This document shows positions 45,175 to 54,472 of a stretch of 64,000 nt of DNA, in pieces. The position numbers were made by a program, and so were the translations under genes. Location: assembly GCF_003390885.1 (NCBI RefSeq), contig NZ_QMEL01000003.1, forward strand, positions 392,861 through 456,860, written 5' to 3'. Below the pieces are notes generated by a model that worked only from the letters and a program-made list of their open reading frames with translations, was not told the origin of the DNA and did no database searches. Positions within the stretch are counted from its first letter, which is position 1. Every line of letters starts with the position of its first letter. This DNA is from Pelagibacterium sediminicola. Its GTDB lineage: Bacteria; Pseudomonadota; Alphaproteobacteria; Rhizobiales; Devosiaceae.

Positions 45175-45921
45175 GCTTGTACCCGGTGCGGAACATCCAG
45201 GTGACGACCGTGAGCGCGGCGGCAAGAAAGCCCAGCGTCATCCCGAGACTGACAACGATATCCACATCGGCCACCCCGTAAAAGGACCAGCGAAAACCGC
45301 TCACCAGGTAAACCACGGGGTTGAAAAGCGAAATGGTCTGCCAGACCGGGGGCAGCATGGTGATCGAATAGAAGGTGCCGCCGAGAAAGGCCAGAGGCGT
45401 GACGATCAGTAACGGAAACAGTTGCAGCTTCTCGAACCCGTCCGCCCAGATGCCGATGATGAAGCCGATCAGCGAGAAGGTCGTCGCGGTGAGGATGAGG
45501 AAAACGACCATCCAGACGGGATGGGCGATGGTGAGGTCGACGAAAAAGCCCGCCGTTGCCAGCATGATGAGCGACAGGATCACCGATTTGGTGGCCGCAG
45601 CGCCGACATAGGCGATCACCGTTTCCACGTGGGAAATGGGGGCGGACAGGATTTCGTAGATCGTGCCGGAGAATTTCGGAAAGTAGATGCCGAACGATGC
45701 GTTGGAGATCGACTGCTGGAGCAGCGACAGCATGATCAGGCCCGGCACGATGAACGCGCCATAACTCACCCCTTCGACCGAATCGATGCGCGAGCCGATA
45801 GCCGCGCCGAACACCACGAAATAGAGCGAGGTCGATACGACTGGGGAAACCACCGACTGGAGCGCGGTGCGCCACCAGCGTGCCATTTCAAAGGTATAGA
45901 TGGCTTTGATCGCGTAAAGAT

Positions 45922-45925
<4 letters not shown>
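45164..45925 (-). CDS. ABC-2 type transporter permease
   Basis: A 253-residue exporter permease with six membrane segments, of the DrrB/NodJ/YadH type. It starts [20 protein letters not shown] and overlaps the ATPase stop by four bases. It is expected to export a drug, lipid or polysaccharide precursor with the ATPase encoded upstream. Nothing in the context fixes the substrate. Confidence 0.88.
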
Positions 45926-46869
<944 letters not shown>

Positions 46870-46936
46870 TGTCCGCCCTCCGGCATAGGGAGCCCTATAT
46901 AGGTCGATATAACGGATTGCCTAGGCTGGTCCCGAC

Positions 46937-46964
46937 AAAAAAAGCCCGCCGAAGCGGGCCTTTT
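46937..46964 (-). terminator. Intrinsic terminator of the rplM-rpsI operon
   Basis: On the minus strand a GCCCGC-TTCG-GCGGGC hairpin with a stable UUCG tetraloop is followed by seven Ts, 32 bases after the rpsI stop. A-run and T-run on both sides also allow some termination from the other strand. Confidence 0.9.
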
Positions 46965-46991
46965 CCTAACTTGGCTTGTATTTTGCGAAAC

Positions 46992-47474
46992 TTAGCGCTT
47001 CGAGAACTGGAACGAACGGCGGGCCTTGGCGCGGCCGTACTTCTTGCGCTCGACCACACGGCTGTCGCGGGTCAGGAAGCCACCTTTCTTGAGTACGCTG
47101 CGAAGCGCGGGCTCGTAATGGGTCAGCGCCTGGGAGATGCCGTGGCGCACCGCACCGGCCTGGCCGGAAAGACCGCCGCCGGCGACCGTTGCGACAACGT
47201 CGAACTGGTCGACGCGTTCAGTGGCGACGATAGGCTGCTGCACGATCATCTGGAGAACCGGACGGGCGAAATACGTCGCCAGTTCCCGGCCATTGATCGT
47301 GACCTTGCCCGAACCGGGCTTGACCCACACGCGGGCAACGGCGTCCTTGCGCTTGCCGGTGGCGTAGGCACGGCCCTGCGCGTCGATCTTCTGTACGCGC
47401 ACGGGCGCATCGGACACTTCGGTCTGGGTCGCGGTCCCGAGGTCTTCGAGGGTGTTGATGGTGGTCTCGGACAT
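46992..47474 (-). CDS. rpsI: 30S ribosomal protein S9
   Basis: A 160-residue S9 protein with the expected core ([17 protein letters not shown]) and the conserved basic C-terminus [14 protein letters not shown] that reaches the P site. The N-terminal extension of about 35 residues is common in alphaproteobacteria. It follows rplM by one base, the universal L13-S9 operon, and is followed by a strong terminator. Confidence 0.98.
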   Translation of the reverse strand: MSETTINTLEDLGTATQTEVSDAPVRVQKIDAQGRAYATGKRKDAVARVWVKPGSGKVTINGRELATYFARPVLQMIVQQPIVATERVDQFDVVATVAGGGLSGQAGAVRHGISQALTHYEPALRSVLKKGGFLTRDSRVVERKKYGRAKARRSFQFSKR

Positions 47475-47475
47475 A

Positions 47476-47940
47476 TTACTTCACCCTCACATTCTTGGTG
47501 TTGAGCGCGGCAACGTCGAGCACCTGAGGCTGCTGGGCTTCATGGGGATGCTCGGCACCGGCATAGACGCGCAGGTTCTTCAACTGGGCGCGGGACAGCG
47601 GACCGCCGGGCATCATGCGGCGCACGGCATTCTCGACGACGCGCTCGGGGAAACGCCCTTCGAGCAACTGGCGCATGGTGCGGTCCTTGATGCCGCCCGG
47701 GTAGCCGGTGTGCCAGTAGAAGCGCTTATCATCGAGCTTGTTGCCGGTGAACTTCACCTTGTCGGCATTGATGACGATGACGTTATCGCCCATGTCCTGG
47801 TTCGGCGTGAAGGTCGGCAGGTGCTTGCCGCGCAAGCGGGTCGCGATGATCGCGGCGAGACGGCCAACCACAAGGCCTTCCGCGTCGATCAGAACCCACT
47901 TCTTCTCGATCTCGCCAGCCTTGGCGGAGTAGGTTTTCAT
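47476..47940 (-). CDS. rplM: 50S ribosomal protein L13
   Basis: A 154-residue L13 protein starting [19 protein letters not shown], with the conserved segments NPDQ-like [17 protein letters not shown] and MLP-like [11 protein letters not shown]. The frame remains open upstream to 48069 by chance; the chosen ATG at 47940 matches the family and has a GAAGGAAC ribosome site. First gene of the L13-S9 operon. Confidence 0.98.
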   Translation of the reverse strand: MKTYSAKAGEIEKKWVLIDAEGLVVGRLAAIIATRLRGKHLPTFTPNQDMGDNVIVINADKVKFTGNKLDDKRFYWHTGYPGGIKDRTMRQLLEGRFPERVVENAVRRMMPGGPLSRAQLKNLRVYAGAEHPHEAQQPQVLDVAALNTKNVRVK

Positions 47941-47977
47941 TGTTCTTGTTCCTTCGGTGACTCTTTGACGGAACAAA

Positions 47978-47995
47978 GCCGCCGGAACCGGCGGC
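47978..47995 (-). promoter_or_regulatory. GC-rich hairpin in the rplM leader
   Basis: GCCGCCGG and CCGGCGGC form an eight-base inverted repeat with almost no spacer, 38 bases upstream of the rplM start, followed on the minus strand by TTTGTT. It may be an attenuator or autoregulatory site for the ribosomal operon. I know of no named alphaproteobacterial leader that it matches. Confidence 0.4.
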
Positions 47996-48104
47996 CTCCC
48001 GTCGGACGTCTGAGAAACGTCCCATTCGCTGCGCGTCTTACAGGCGCGCGAAAATGCCGTCAAGCACATTTAAATTATCGTTTGATTTCAGTGCACTAGC
48101 TACT

Positions 48105-48120
48105 CGGTATTATAATACCG
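48105..48120. repeat. 16-bp perfect palindrome after ctaA
   Basis: CGGTATTATAATACCG is a perfect palindrome directly adjoining the ctaA stop codon and upstream of rplM. It has no T-tract. It may end ctaA transcripts weakly, or form part of the rplM promoter or a regulator site. Confidence 0.5.
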
Positions 48121-49173
48121 TCAATAAAGTCTTTTGATATCAGCCAGATAGGCCGTCACCATTCCGATCAACATGAAGGCCAACGCCTGATGACCGAGCG
48201 CGATCGGAATACTGACGACCGTGAGCAGGGTCGCGACCCCCAGAACGACCTGCAAGACAGTGATCAACGCGATGCGCGGCAGCCATCCATGCACCCCCGC
48301 AAAGCCCGGTGACTTGCGCCCCACCCACCACATCGCCAGAACGTAAAGGGTAAGACCGTAGGCTATGAGGCGATGGTTGAACTGCACCGTGAGTACGTCT
48401 TCAAACAGGTTCACCCAGAACGGAACGATGCCGTAAAGGCCCGTGGGGATCAGCCGTCCGTCCATCAGCGGCCATGTGTTGTAGGCCGCGCCAGCGAACA
48501 GGCCGGCCACGAAGGCCCCCGCGACAATCTGGACGAATACCAATGCCAACAGCCCCCAGAGCGCCAGCACCCAGCCCGAAGAAGGTTGCCCCCCCTTTAT
48601 CGGTTCATGCAGGCTTCGCGCGACCCAGAGCAGCGCAACCCAGAGTACACAGGCCGCCGCAAGGTGCACTGCCAGGCGGTACTGAGAGACGTAAGCCAGA
48701 TCCGAGAGGCCGGACGTAACCATCCACCAGCCGAGAAACCCCTGGAAGCCACCGAGCACGAACAGCCCGGCCAGTGGCCATGTCAACGATTTCGGGATGC
48801 GCTTCTGGATGAGGAAGATGGCGAAAGGAATGGCAAAGGCAAAGCCAAGCAGCCGCCCGAGAAGGCGGTGTATCCACTCCCACCAGAAGATCAGCTTGAA
48901 CTCGTTCACGCCCATCCAGCCGGAAAACTCCTGCTGATATTGCGGAATCTGCTGATAGGCCTCGAATTCGGCCTGCCAGTCGGCATCGGAGAGCGGGGGC
49001 AGGATGCCTGAAACCGGCTTCCAGCTCGTGATCGAAAGCCCCGATTCGGTTAGCCGCGTCGCACCGCCCACAAGCACCATCAGCAACACCATGGCCGCGA
49101 GCACATAAAGCCATATGCGCACCGGGCGGATGCGGGTTTCGTTATAGACGGGGAGAGAAGAAACGGCGGTCAA
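48121..49173 (-). CDS. ctaA: Heme A synthase
   Basis: A 350-residue membrane protein of the CtaA/Cox15 family, with eight hydrophobic segments. It hydroxylates heme O to heme A for cytochrome c oxidase. Expected landmarks are present: GGATRLTESGLSITSWKPVSG-type N-terminal motif (split here over residues about 36-56) and heme-ligand histidines in WWEWIHRLLGR, FNHRLIAYG and LGHQALAF. It runs in the same direction as rplM and ends about 180 bases before it. Confidence 0.95.
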   Translation of the reverse strand: MTAVSSLPVYNETRIRPVRIWLYVLAAMVLLMVLVGGATRLTESGLSITSWKPVSGILPPLSDADWQAEFEAYQQIPQYQQEFSGWMGVNEFKLIFWWEWIHRLLGRLLGFAFAIPFAIFLIQKRIPKSLTWPLAGLFVLGGFQGFLGWWMVTSGLSDLAYVSQYRLAVHLAAACVLWVALLWVARSLHEPIKGGQPSSGWVLALWGLLALVFVQIVAGAFVAGLFAGAAYNTWPLMDGRLIPTGLYGIVPFWVNLFEDVLTVQFNHRLIAYGLTLYVLAMWWVGRKSPGFAGVHGWLPRIALITVLQVVLGVATLLTVVSIPIALGHQALAFMLIGMVTAYLADIKRLY

Positions 49174-49264
49174 GGCACGAACCGGGTTTGTGAGATCGTG
49201 GCAATCTGCTATCGTTTACGGTGTACTTTTACAATAACCCCAATCGCCGCAGGCCGGTATCGGA

Positions 49265-49471
49265 TTGAACCAGCGTCAACGCAAAGCCGTCGGAACCATC
49301 ATCACGATCGTGTCGCTCATCGTCTGGGCAACTATCGGCATGTGGTTCTACGACTGGTTCCTCGTCGGCGCCTCGCAGCTCTGGCACTTCATCTTCTTTG
49401 TCTGCTTCGGTCTCGCCTGGATTTTCCCCGCCCGCGCGGTCATCCGCTGGATGGTCAAGCCGGACGCATGA
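49265..49471 (+). CDS. DUF2842 family small membrane protein
   Basis: A 68-residue protein with two membrane segments and the tryptophan/phenylalanine-rich pattern of DUF2842 (WHFIFFVCFGLAWIFPARAVIRWM), known mostly from alphaproteobacteria. Function unknown. The only suitable start is TTG (TTG AAC CAG CGT), so the annotated start depends on an alternative codon with a weak ribosome site. Confidence 0.8.
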   Translation: MNQRQRKAVGTIITIVSLIVWATIGMWFYDWFLVGASQLWHFIFFVCFGLAWIFPARAVIRWMVKPDA

Positions 49472-49490
49472 AGATGTAGGGCGGCCGTGC

Positions 49491-50492
49491 CTATTGCCGC
49501 GGCCCCTTGTCCAGTTTCGCGATCTGCGTGAACAGCGCGCCGGTCAGCAGCACGTCGATATAGCGTTCGTTCTGGAAATTGCCGTTAAGAGAAATGCGCG
49601 GCAGGACATGGAGGCCTTGGCCGTGGGCCGGGTAAAGCCCGCCCGGTATCGTCGTCACCGCGCTTTCAAACCCGGCCTTGGAAGCCAGCCGATATTCCCG
49701 CTCGCCTGCCGCCTGCCGGCTGCCTATGGGGTAGGAGAAATGGCGCGGGCGGGTTCCGAAACGAGTTTTGAGGATATCGGCCGATCCCGCCATTTCCCAC
49801 CGTGCTTCGGCTTCATCGAGCTTTGAAAGCTCGAAGTGATGGATGGTGTGCGCACCGATCGTGCAGAGCGATTCATCGGCGAAGGTTTGAAGTTCATCCC
49901 AACCCATGATGAGGGACCGGCAATGGGCCGCAAGGTCGAGGCCGTTTTCCCGGGCGAGCGCCGACATTTCCTCGACTCGTTGGGCTTCGGGAATCTTGCG
50001 GTAGTGCCAATAGAGCGCATTGTACCGCTCATACTTCTCCTCAAGCGTCCCGCTGCCGCCGGCCACGATGTCTTCCAGCGCCTGCCACCAGACCTCCCCT
50101 GCCCCGTCCACCAAAGCAGTGGGGACGTAGAGCGTGAAGGGTACATTGTATTTGCGCAAGATCGGCAGCGCGTGGACGAGGTTGTCGCGATAGGCGTCAT
50201 CGAAGGTGAGGACAGTGAACGGCCTTGCGTCCGGCTCTTGTAGCCGGGCGATGGCCGTGTCCATCGATACGATATCGAAACCCGCCGCGCGGGCCTTGAG
50301 GATGACGGCTTCCAGAAAACCCGGCGTTATCTGGAGAATCGCGTTCGGCGCGAAGGCGGCGGGCGGCTCGGGGAGTACGCGGTGGAGCGTGAAGATCACG
50401 CCCCGGCAGGCCGAGAATGTCCGGATCAGCGGCGGCAGACGCAGAGCCGAGAGCGTCTCGAACGCGGCCTTGAACAGTCCGTAGCGCGACAC
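49491..50492 (-). CDS. Polysaccharide deacetylase (CE4, NodB-like)
   Basis: A 333-residue deacetylase. The NodB motifs TFDDAY (metal aspartate, about residue 95) and HTIHH (zinc histidines, about 215) are present. No obvious signal peptide is seen, although a hydrophobic stretch lies near residue 15-35. It probably removes acetyl groups from a sugar in the exopolysaccharide made by the flanking genes. It is downstream of the Wzz-like gene with a 15-base gap. Confidence 0.85.
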   Translation of the reverse strand: MSRYGLFKAAFETLSALRLPPLIRTFSACRGVIFTLHRVLPEPPAAFAPNAILQITPGFLEAVILKARAAGFDIVSMDTAIARLQEPDARPFTVLTFDDAYRDNLVHALPILRKYNVPFTLYVPTALVDGAGEVWWQALEDIVAGGSGTLEEKYERYNALYWHYRKIPEAQRVEEMSALARENGLDLAAHCRSLIMGWDELQTFADESLCTIGAHTIHHFELSKLDEAEARWEMAGSADILKTRFGTRPRHFSYPIGSRQAAGEREYRLASKAGFESAVTTIPGGLYPAHGQGLHVLPRISLNGNFQNERYIDVLLTGALFTQIAKLDKGPRQ

Positions 50493-50507
50493 GCTCTACC
50501 CGGCCCT

Positions 50508-52568
50508 TCAGGCGACTTCGGAGCGCCGGACGCCGCCGGTCACCAGCAATACGGGCGAAAAGCCGAGCGCTTCGATTTCCTTGCGCGCCCCATCCGTCAC
50601 TGCCCCCTCGGGGGCGATCAGCGCGCAGGCGCCACCAGCCCCGGAAAATAGCGGCAGGGCCGAGGTCATCCCCACCCCGCCGGTCACGACGATGACCGCC
50701 TCGTAAATATCGTCCAGCGCGTCAACCAGAGTTGCCGCGCGCTCGGTATTGCGCTGCAATGCACCGCCCTGCCCCCACGGCACGAACGCAAAGCGCTCTT
50801 CGACGCCACGGTGCACCACATCGCCGAAATCGGCTTCTTCCGCGCACAAATCGGTCAAGCCCAGCTCGATTCCCTGCTGGCGGCTGGCGGCATCGATCTC
50901 GGCAACGCTCAACCCGCTGTCGATCAGCTTCGCGCTCAGGCGCTCGGCAAGGCCGATACTGTCCTCCCAGCCCTCCAGCGAGGCGATGGTGATGCGGCGC
51001 ATATTGCCCGCAAGGATGGTGGCCGCCAGAGATTCGAGCTCAACATCGGACCGGCTGGGCGCAGGCGCGGTGATACGGATCGGCTCGGGGACTTCAGGCT
51101 GCTGGCCGTCGTCATCCTCGGCATCGGGGAGTTGCGTTTCGTCAAGCGGCGGGGTCTCGAACGCATCTTCGGCCACGGTATCTGCCTGCGGCCACTCTAT
51201 GAGCGCCCGTCCCGACAAAAGCTCGCGGAAGATGATGGCGCCTACTTGCAAGGCGATCGAGACGAAGGCCAGGATGATGAGGATCAGACCGGTGCGCGGG
51301 AAAACGGGGGTGACCGTGGGCGCGGCCTGGGAGACGATCCGCACATCCGGCAGCGCCGAATTGGCGTCCGAGCGCGCCGTCGCCTCGGTAAAGCGCAGCA
51401 GGTAGGCGTTAAGCAAATCGCGCTGGGCGGTGGCTCCGCGTTCGAGTTCAGCCAGCGTCACGTTATCGCGCGATGCGGAGCCGGCGGAAATCTTGGCGCG
51501 GGCCAGTTCGCCCTCGAGCGACTGGACGAGATCGGCTTCCATCTGCGCCTGACGCTCCAGCGCCTGGGCGACACGCCGCCCCTCGGCGGCGATCTGGGTG
51601 TTGAGTTCACCGATCTGGGCATCGAGAGCCCTGATGGTGGGGTGGTTCGAGAGGAGTGTTGCGGAGCGCTGGGCACGCTCGCCCTGCAGCCGCGCCAGTT
51701 CGTTGCTGAGTTGCTGGACGACCGGCGAGGCCTGCACCTCGCTGACCCCGTTTACCGGCTGGCCCGATTCGAGCAGCGAACGGATCGTCTGCGCGCGCGT
51801 TTCGGCGGCGCTGCTGCGTTCGGCCGCCGCGGTGATCTGGGCCGTGTAGTTGGAGAGTTCCTGATCGATGATCGAGGTGTTGTTGGCACCGGTGAACAGA
51901 TCGTTCTGGACCCTGAATTCGGCAACGCGCCGCTCCGCCTCGGAAACGCTGCGGCTCAGGCGGTCGATTTCCTGTTCCAGCCAACCCGTCGCCTCGACGG
52001 TATCGGCAATCTGCTGGCCCGCGCGGCGATTGACATGGACCCTTGCAAAAGCATTGGCGACACGCGCCGCAAGCTCGGGGTCCTCGGAGCGGAAGGTGAT
52101 GGAGACGAGGCGCGAATTGCGCTCCTGGGCGACATCGAGGCTGCCGGCGACCGCCGCGATAAGCCCCTGCTCGCTCGGACTGCCACCCAGGCCGATGAAG
52201 GATAAGAGCCCTCCTCCGGCCGCAAATTCGGGCACGTCGCGCAACCCGGCCTCGTCGATCACCGCAACGATGGTGTCGCGCGACCTGATGAGTTCGATCT
52301 GGCTGGCAACGGTCGCCTCATCGACGATGATCGTTGCACTCAGCACATCGTTGGTGGCGCGTGTGAATGGATTGGTGCGTGGCTCGATCAAAAGGCCAGC
52401 GGAAGATTCATAGACCCGGGGCACAAAGAGCAACGCCGCATAGGTCGCGGCGCAAACAATGAGTGTGGCGAGGAGAATGCGCGGCAAACGCCGGAGCACA
52501 GCCCCCAAGATCACGCCAACATCGATACTGGCATCCGGTTCGTTGACCAGATTTGCCGGAACATTCAT
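50508..52568 (-). CDS. Wzz/GumC-like polysaccharide co-polymerase with decayed kinase domain
   Basis: A 686-residue inner-membrane protein. A Wzz domain with the first membrane segment at about 31-51 (ILLATLIVCAATYAALLF) is followed by long coiled coils (about 190-390) and a second membrane segment near 425-445. The last 190 residues resemble the bacterial tyrosine kinase domain of such co-polymerases, but the Walker A position reads IASLEGWEDSIGLAERL, without G-x4-G-K-S/T. It should control chain length and export with the Wza-like lipoprotein encoded divergently. Kinase activity is unlikely. Confidence 0.85.
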   Translation of the reverse strand: MNVPANLVNEPDASIDVGVILGAVLRRLPRILLATLIVCAATYAALLFVPRVYESSAGLLIEPRTNPFTRATNDVLSATIIVDEATVASQIELIRSRDTIVAVIDEAGLRDVPEFAAGGGLLSFIGLGGSPSEQGLIAAVAGSLDVAQERNSRLVSITFRSEDPELAARVANAFARVHVNRRAGQQIADTVEATGWLEQEIDRLSRSVSEAERRVAEFRVQNDLFTGANNTSIIDQELSNYTAQITAAAERSSAAETRAQTIRSLLESGQPVNGVSEVQASPVVQQLSNELARLQGERAQRSATLLSNHPTIRALDAQIGELNTQIAAEGRRVAQALERQAQMEADLVQSLEGELARAKISAGSASRDNVTLAELERGATAQRDLLNAYLLRFTEATARSDANSALPDVRIVSQAAPTVTPVFPRTGLILIILAFVSIALQVGAIIFRELLSGRALIEWPQADTVAEDAFETPPLDETQLPDAEDDDGQQPEVPEPIRITAPAPSRSDVELESLAATILAGNMRRITIASLEGWEDSIGLAERLSAKLIDSGLSVAEIDAASRQQGIELGLTDLCAEEADFGDVVHRGVEERFAFVPWGQGGALQRNTERAATLVDALDDIYEAVIVVTGGVGMTSALPLFSGAGGACALIAPEGAVTDGARKEIEALGFSPVLLVTGGVRRSEVA

Positions 52569-52622
52569 TTAACCACGGCCCCTTATTGAGCCTTTCTTAT
52601 GGGAGCATCATGGTAAGCATTC

Positions 52623-52662
52623 GGTTAAGATCGGCCCGTCTCGAGTAAGGAGAATCTTAACC
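52623..52662. promoter_or_regulatory. Inverted repeat in the divergent exopolysaccharide promoter
   Basis: GGTTAAGAT at 52623-52631 and its complement ATCTTAACC at 52654-52662 have centres 31 bases apart, three helical turns. They lie in the 137-base gap between the Wzz-like and Wza-like genes. A dimeric regulator could bind both and coordinate the two transcripts. Confidence 0.5.
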
Positions 52663-52705
52663 ATAACGTGGGAGTTCTGGCCGGGTTATGGGTCAGGATT
52701 GTGCG

Positions 52706-53257
52706 ATGCGTATTGCAAGGTGGTTTGTGGTGCTTTTGCCGCTGTTTCTGGCAGCGTGCGCGCATGGCCGTCCGGCGACGTATCTGGTCGAACAGCCCGG
52801 ACCCTATGGGCTCGACAGCGGGGACGCTGTGCGTGTCACGGTGTTCGGGGAGCCCGATCTCACCAACACCTACCGCGTCGACGATTCCGGGGCGATAGCC
52901 ATGCCGCTCATCGGCACCGTGCCGGCGCGCGGATCAACCACGGGGATGCTGGCGTCGCGCATCACGGGGGCGCTGGCCAACGGGTTCATGCGCAGCCCGA
53001 ATGTAGCGGTGGAAGTGGCCGAATACAGGCCCTATTTCATTCAGGGTGCGGTGCGCAATTCGGGGCAGTTCTCCTATAGCTATGGCATGAGCGTGCGTGC
53101 GGCGATCAGCGCGGCGGGCGGGCACACCGAAACCGCCAACCGCAACAACGCGATCCTTTATCGGCGGCAGGGCGCCGAGATGGTCAAGGGCACGGTTGGC
53201 CTCGATTTCCCGATCCTGCCGGGCGACACCGTGGTCATCTCCGAACGCTGGCTTTGA
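52706..53257 (+). CDS. Polysaccharide export outer-membrane lipoprotein, Wza/GumB-like
   Basis: A 183-residue lipoprotein. The signal peptide ends in a lipobox LAAC at about residue 17, followed by a Poly_export domain (YGLDSGDAVRVTVFGEPDLT) and a SLBB-type segment (YFIQGAVRNSGQFSYSYGMSV). It is short compared with full-length Wza and lacks the C-terminal amphipathic helix, as in rhizobial ExoF and GumB types. The ATG at 52706 follows AGGA; an in-frame ATG at 52688 is possible. Its stop overlaps the glycosyltransferase start (TGATG). Confidence 0.88.
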   Translation: MRIARWFVVLLPLFLAACAHGRPATYLVEQPGPYGLDSGDAVRVTVFGEPDLTNTYRVDDSGAIAMPLIGTVPARGSTTGMLASRITGALANGFMRSPNVAVEVAEYRPYFIQGAVRNSGQFSYSYGMSVRAAISAAGGHTETANRNNAILYRRQGAEMVKGTVGLDFPILPGDTVVISERWL

Positions 53258-54375
53258 TGGGCGGCATTGCACCGATCCGCATTCTCCAGATCATGCGCGC
53301 GCCGGTCGGCGGCTTGTTCCGGCATGTCGCCGATCTCACCGAAGCTCTCGCGGGCAAGGGACATGAGATCGGCATCGTCGTCGACAGCCTTGCAAGCGAT
53401 GCGCAGACCGAGGCCCGGCTCGATGCGCTGCGGCAGTTCGCCCGGCTCGGCATCCACCGCATGAAGATGCCGCGCGTATTGGGGTCCAACGATCTCGTTA
53501 CGCCCCTGCGCATCCGGCGGCTCGCCCGCAACCTCGGAGTCACCGTTCTGCACGGTCACGGCGCGAAGGGCGGGTTCGGCGCTCGGATCGCGCGGATCGG
53601 CAATCGCGATGTAGCCGCGCTCTATACGCCCCATGGCGGCGTGCTGCATTTCGACACCCGAACGCTATCCGGCGCGCTCTTCATGAGCATCGAGCGCCAC
53701 CTGCTCAAGACAACCGAGGCGATCATTTTCGAGAGCACCTATGGACAGCGCGTCTTTGCCGAGAAGATCGCGACGCCCTCTTGTATGAACCTCGTCATCC
53801 ACAATGGCTTGCGCGAGTCCGAGTTCGAGCCTGTCGTCCCATCCCCCGACGCCGCCGATTTCGTCTTCGTGGGCGAACTGCGTCTGCTCAAGGGTATCGA
53901 TCTCATCATCGAAGCGCTGGCCCGGCTGGACCACCCCGCAACGCTGGTAATGGCAGGCGATGGTCCCGACAAGGAGCACTTGCAGGCGTTGATTGCACGA
54001 CACGGGCTCGAAGACCGCGTCACACTGGCGGGCGTGCAACCGGCGCGCACCATGTTTGCGCGCGGTCAGTGCGTCGTCGTCCCGTCGCGGGCAGAATCCC
54101 TGCCCTATATCGTGCTCGAAGCCGCCGCTGCCGGCCGGCCCATCATCGCGACCGATGTGGGCGGGATAAACGAGATTTTCGGGCCCACCGCACCCAGCCT
54201 CGTCACCCCCGATTCCGTCGAAGCGCTCGGAGAGGCCATGCAGGCATGGCTCGACAATCCCCAGACCATGGAAACCGAGGCCGTGGCGCGCCGCGACCAT
54301 GTGGCGCAGAGTTTCGCGGTGGGGCCGATGGCCAGCGAAATAGAGGCGCTTTATCGCACGCTGACAGAGCGGTAA
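53257..54375 (+). CDS. Glycosyltransferase family 4
   Basis: A 372-residue GT-B glycosyltransferase. The N-terminal glycine-rich loop (RAPVGGLFRHVADL) and the C-terminal donor-binding region (VVPSRAESLPYIVLEAAAAG, with the E-x7-E motif) identify GT4. It adds a sugar to a lipid-linked exopolysaccharide precursor on the cytoplasmic side. The ATG overlaps the lipoprotein stop. The donor sugar cannot be deduced. Confidence 0.88.
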   Translation: MGGIAPIRILQIMRAPVGGLFRHVADLTEALAGKGHEIGIVVDSLASDAQTEARLDALRQFARLGIHRMKMPRVLGSNDLVTPLRIRRLARNLGVTVLHGHGAKGGFGARIARIGNRDVAALYTPHGGVLHFDTRTLSGALFMSIERHLLKTTEAIIFESTYGQRVFAEKIATPSCMNLVIHNGLRESEFEPVVPSPDAADFVFVGELRLLKGIDLIIEALARLDHPATLVMAGDGPDKEHLQALIARHGLEDRVTLAGVQPARTMFARGQCVVVPSRAESLPYIVLEAAAAGRPIIATDVGGINEIFGPTAPSLVTPDSVEALGEAMQAWLDNPQTMETEAVARRDHVAQSFAVGPMASEIEALYRTLTER

Positions 54376-54472
54376 TGCCGGATTTACATTAAGGTTTTCA
54401 CCTAGTCTTCATACCTTGGAACACATGATGGCCGCCCATAAAATCCATAAATGGGAAGAGGCATAGTTCGCG

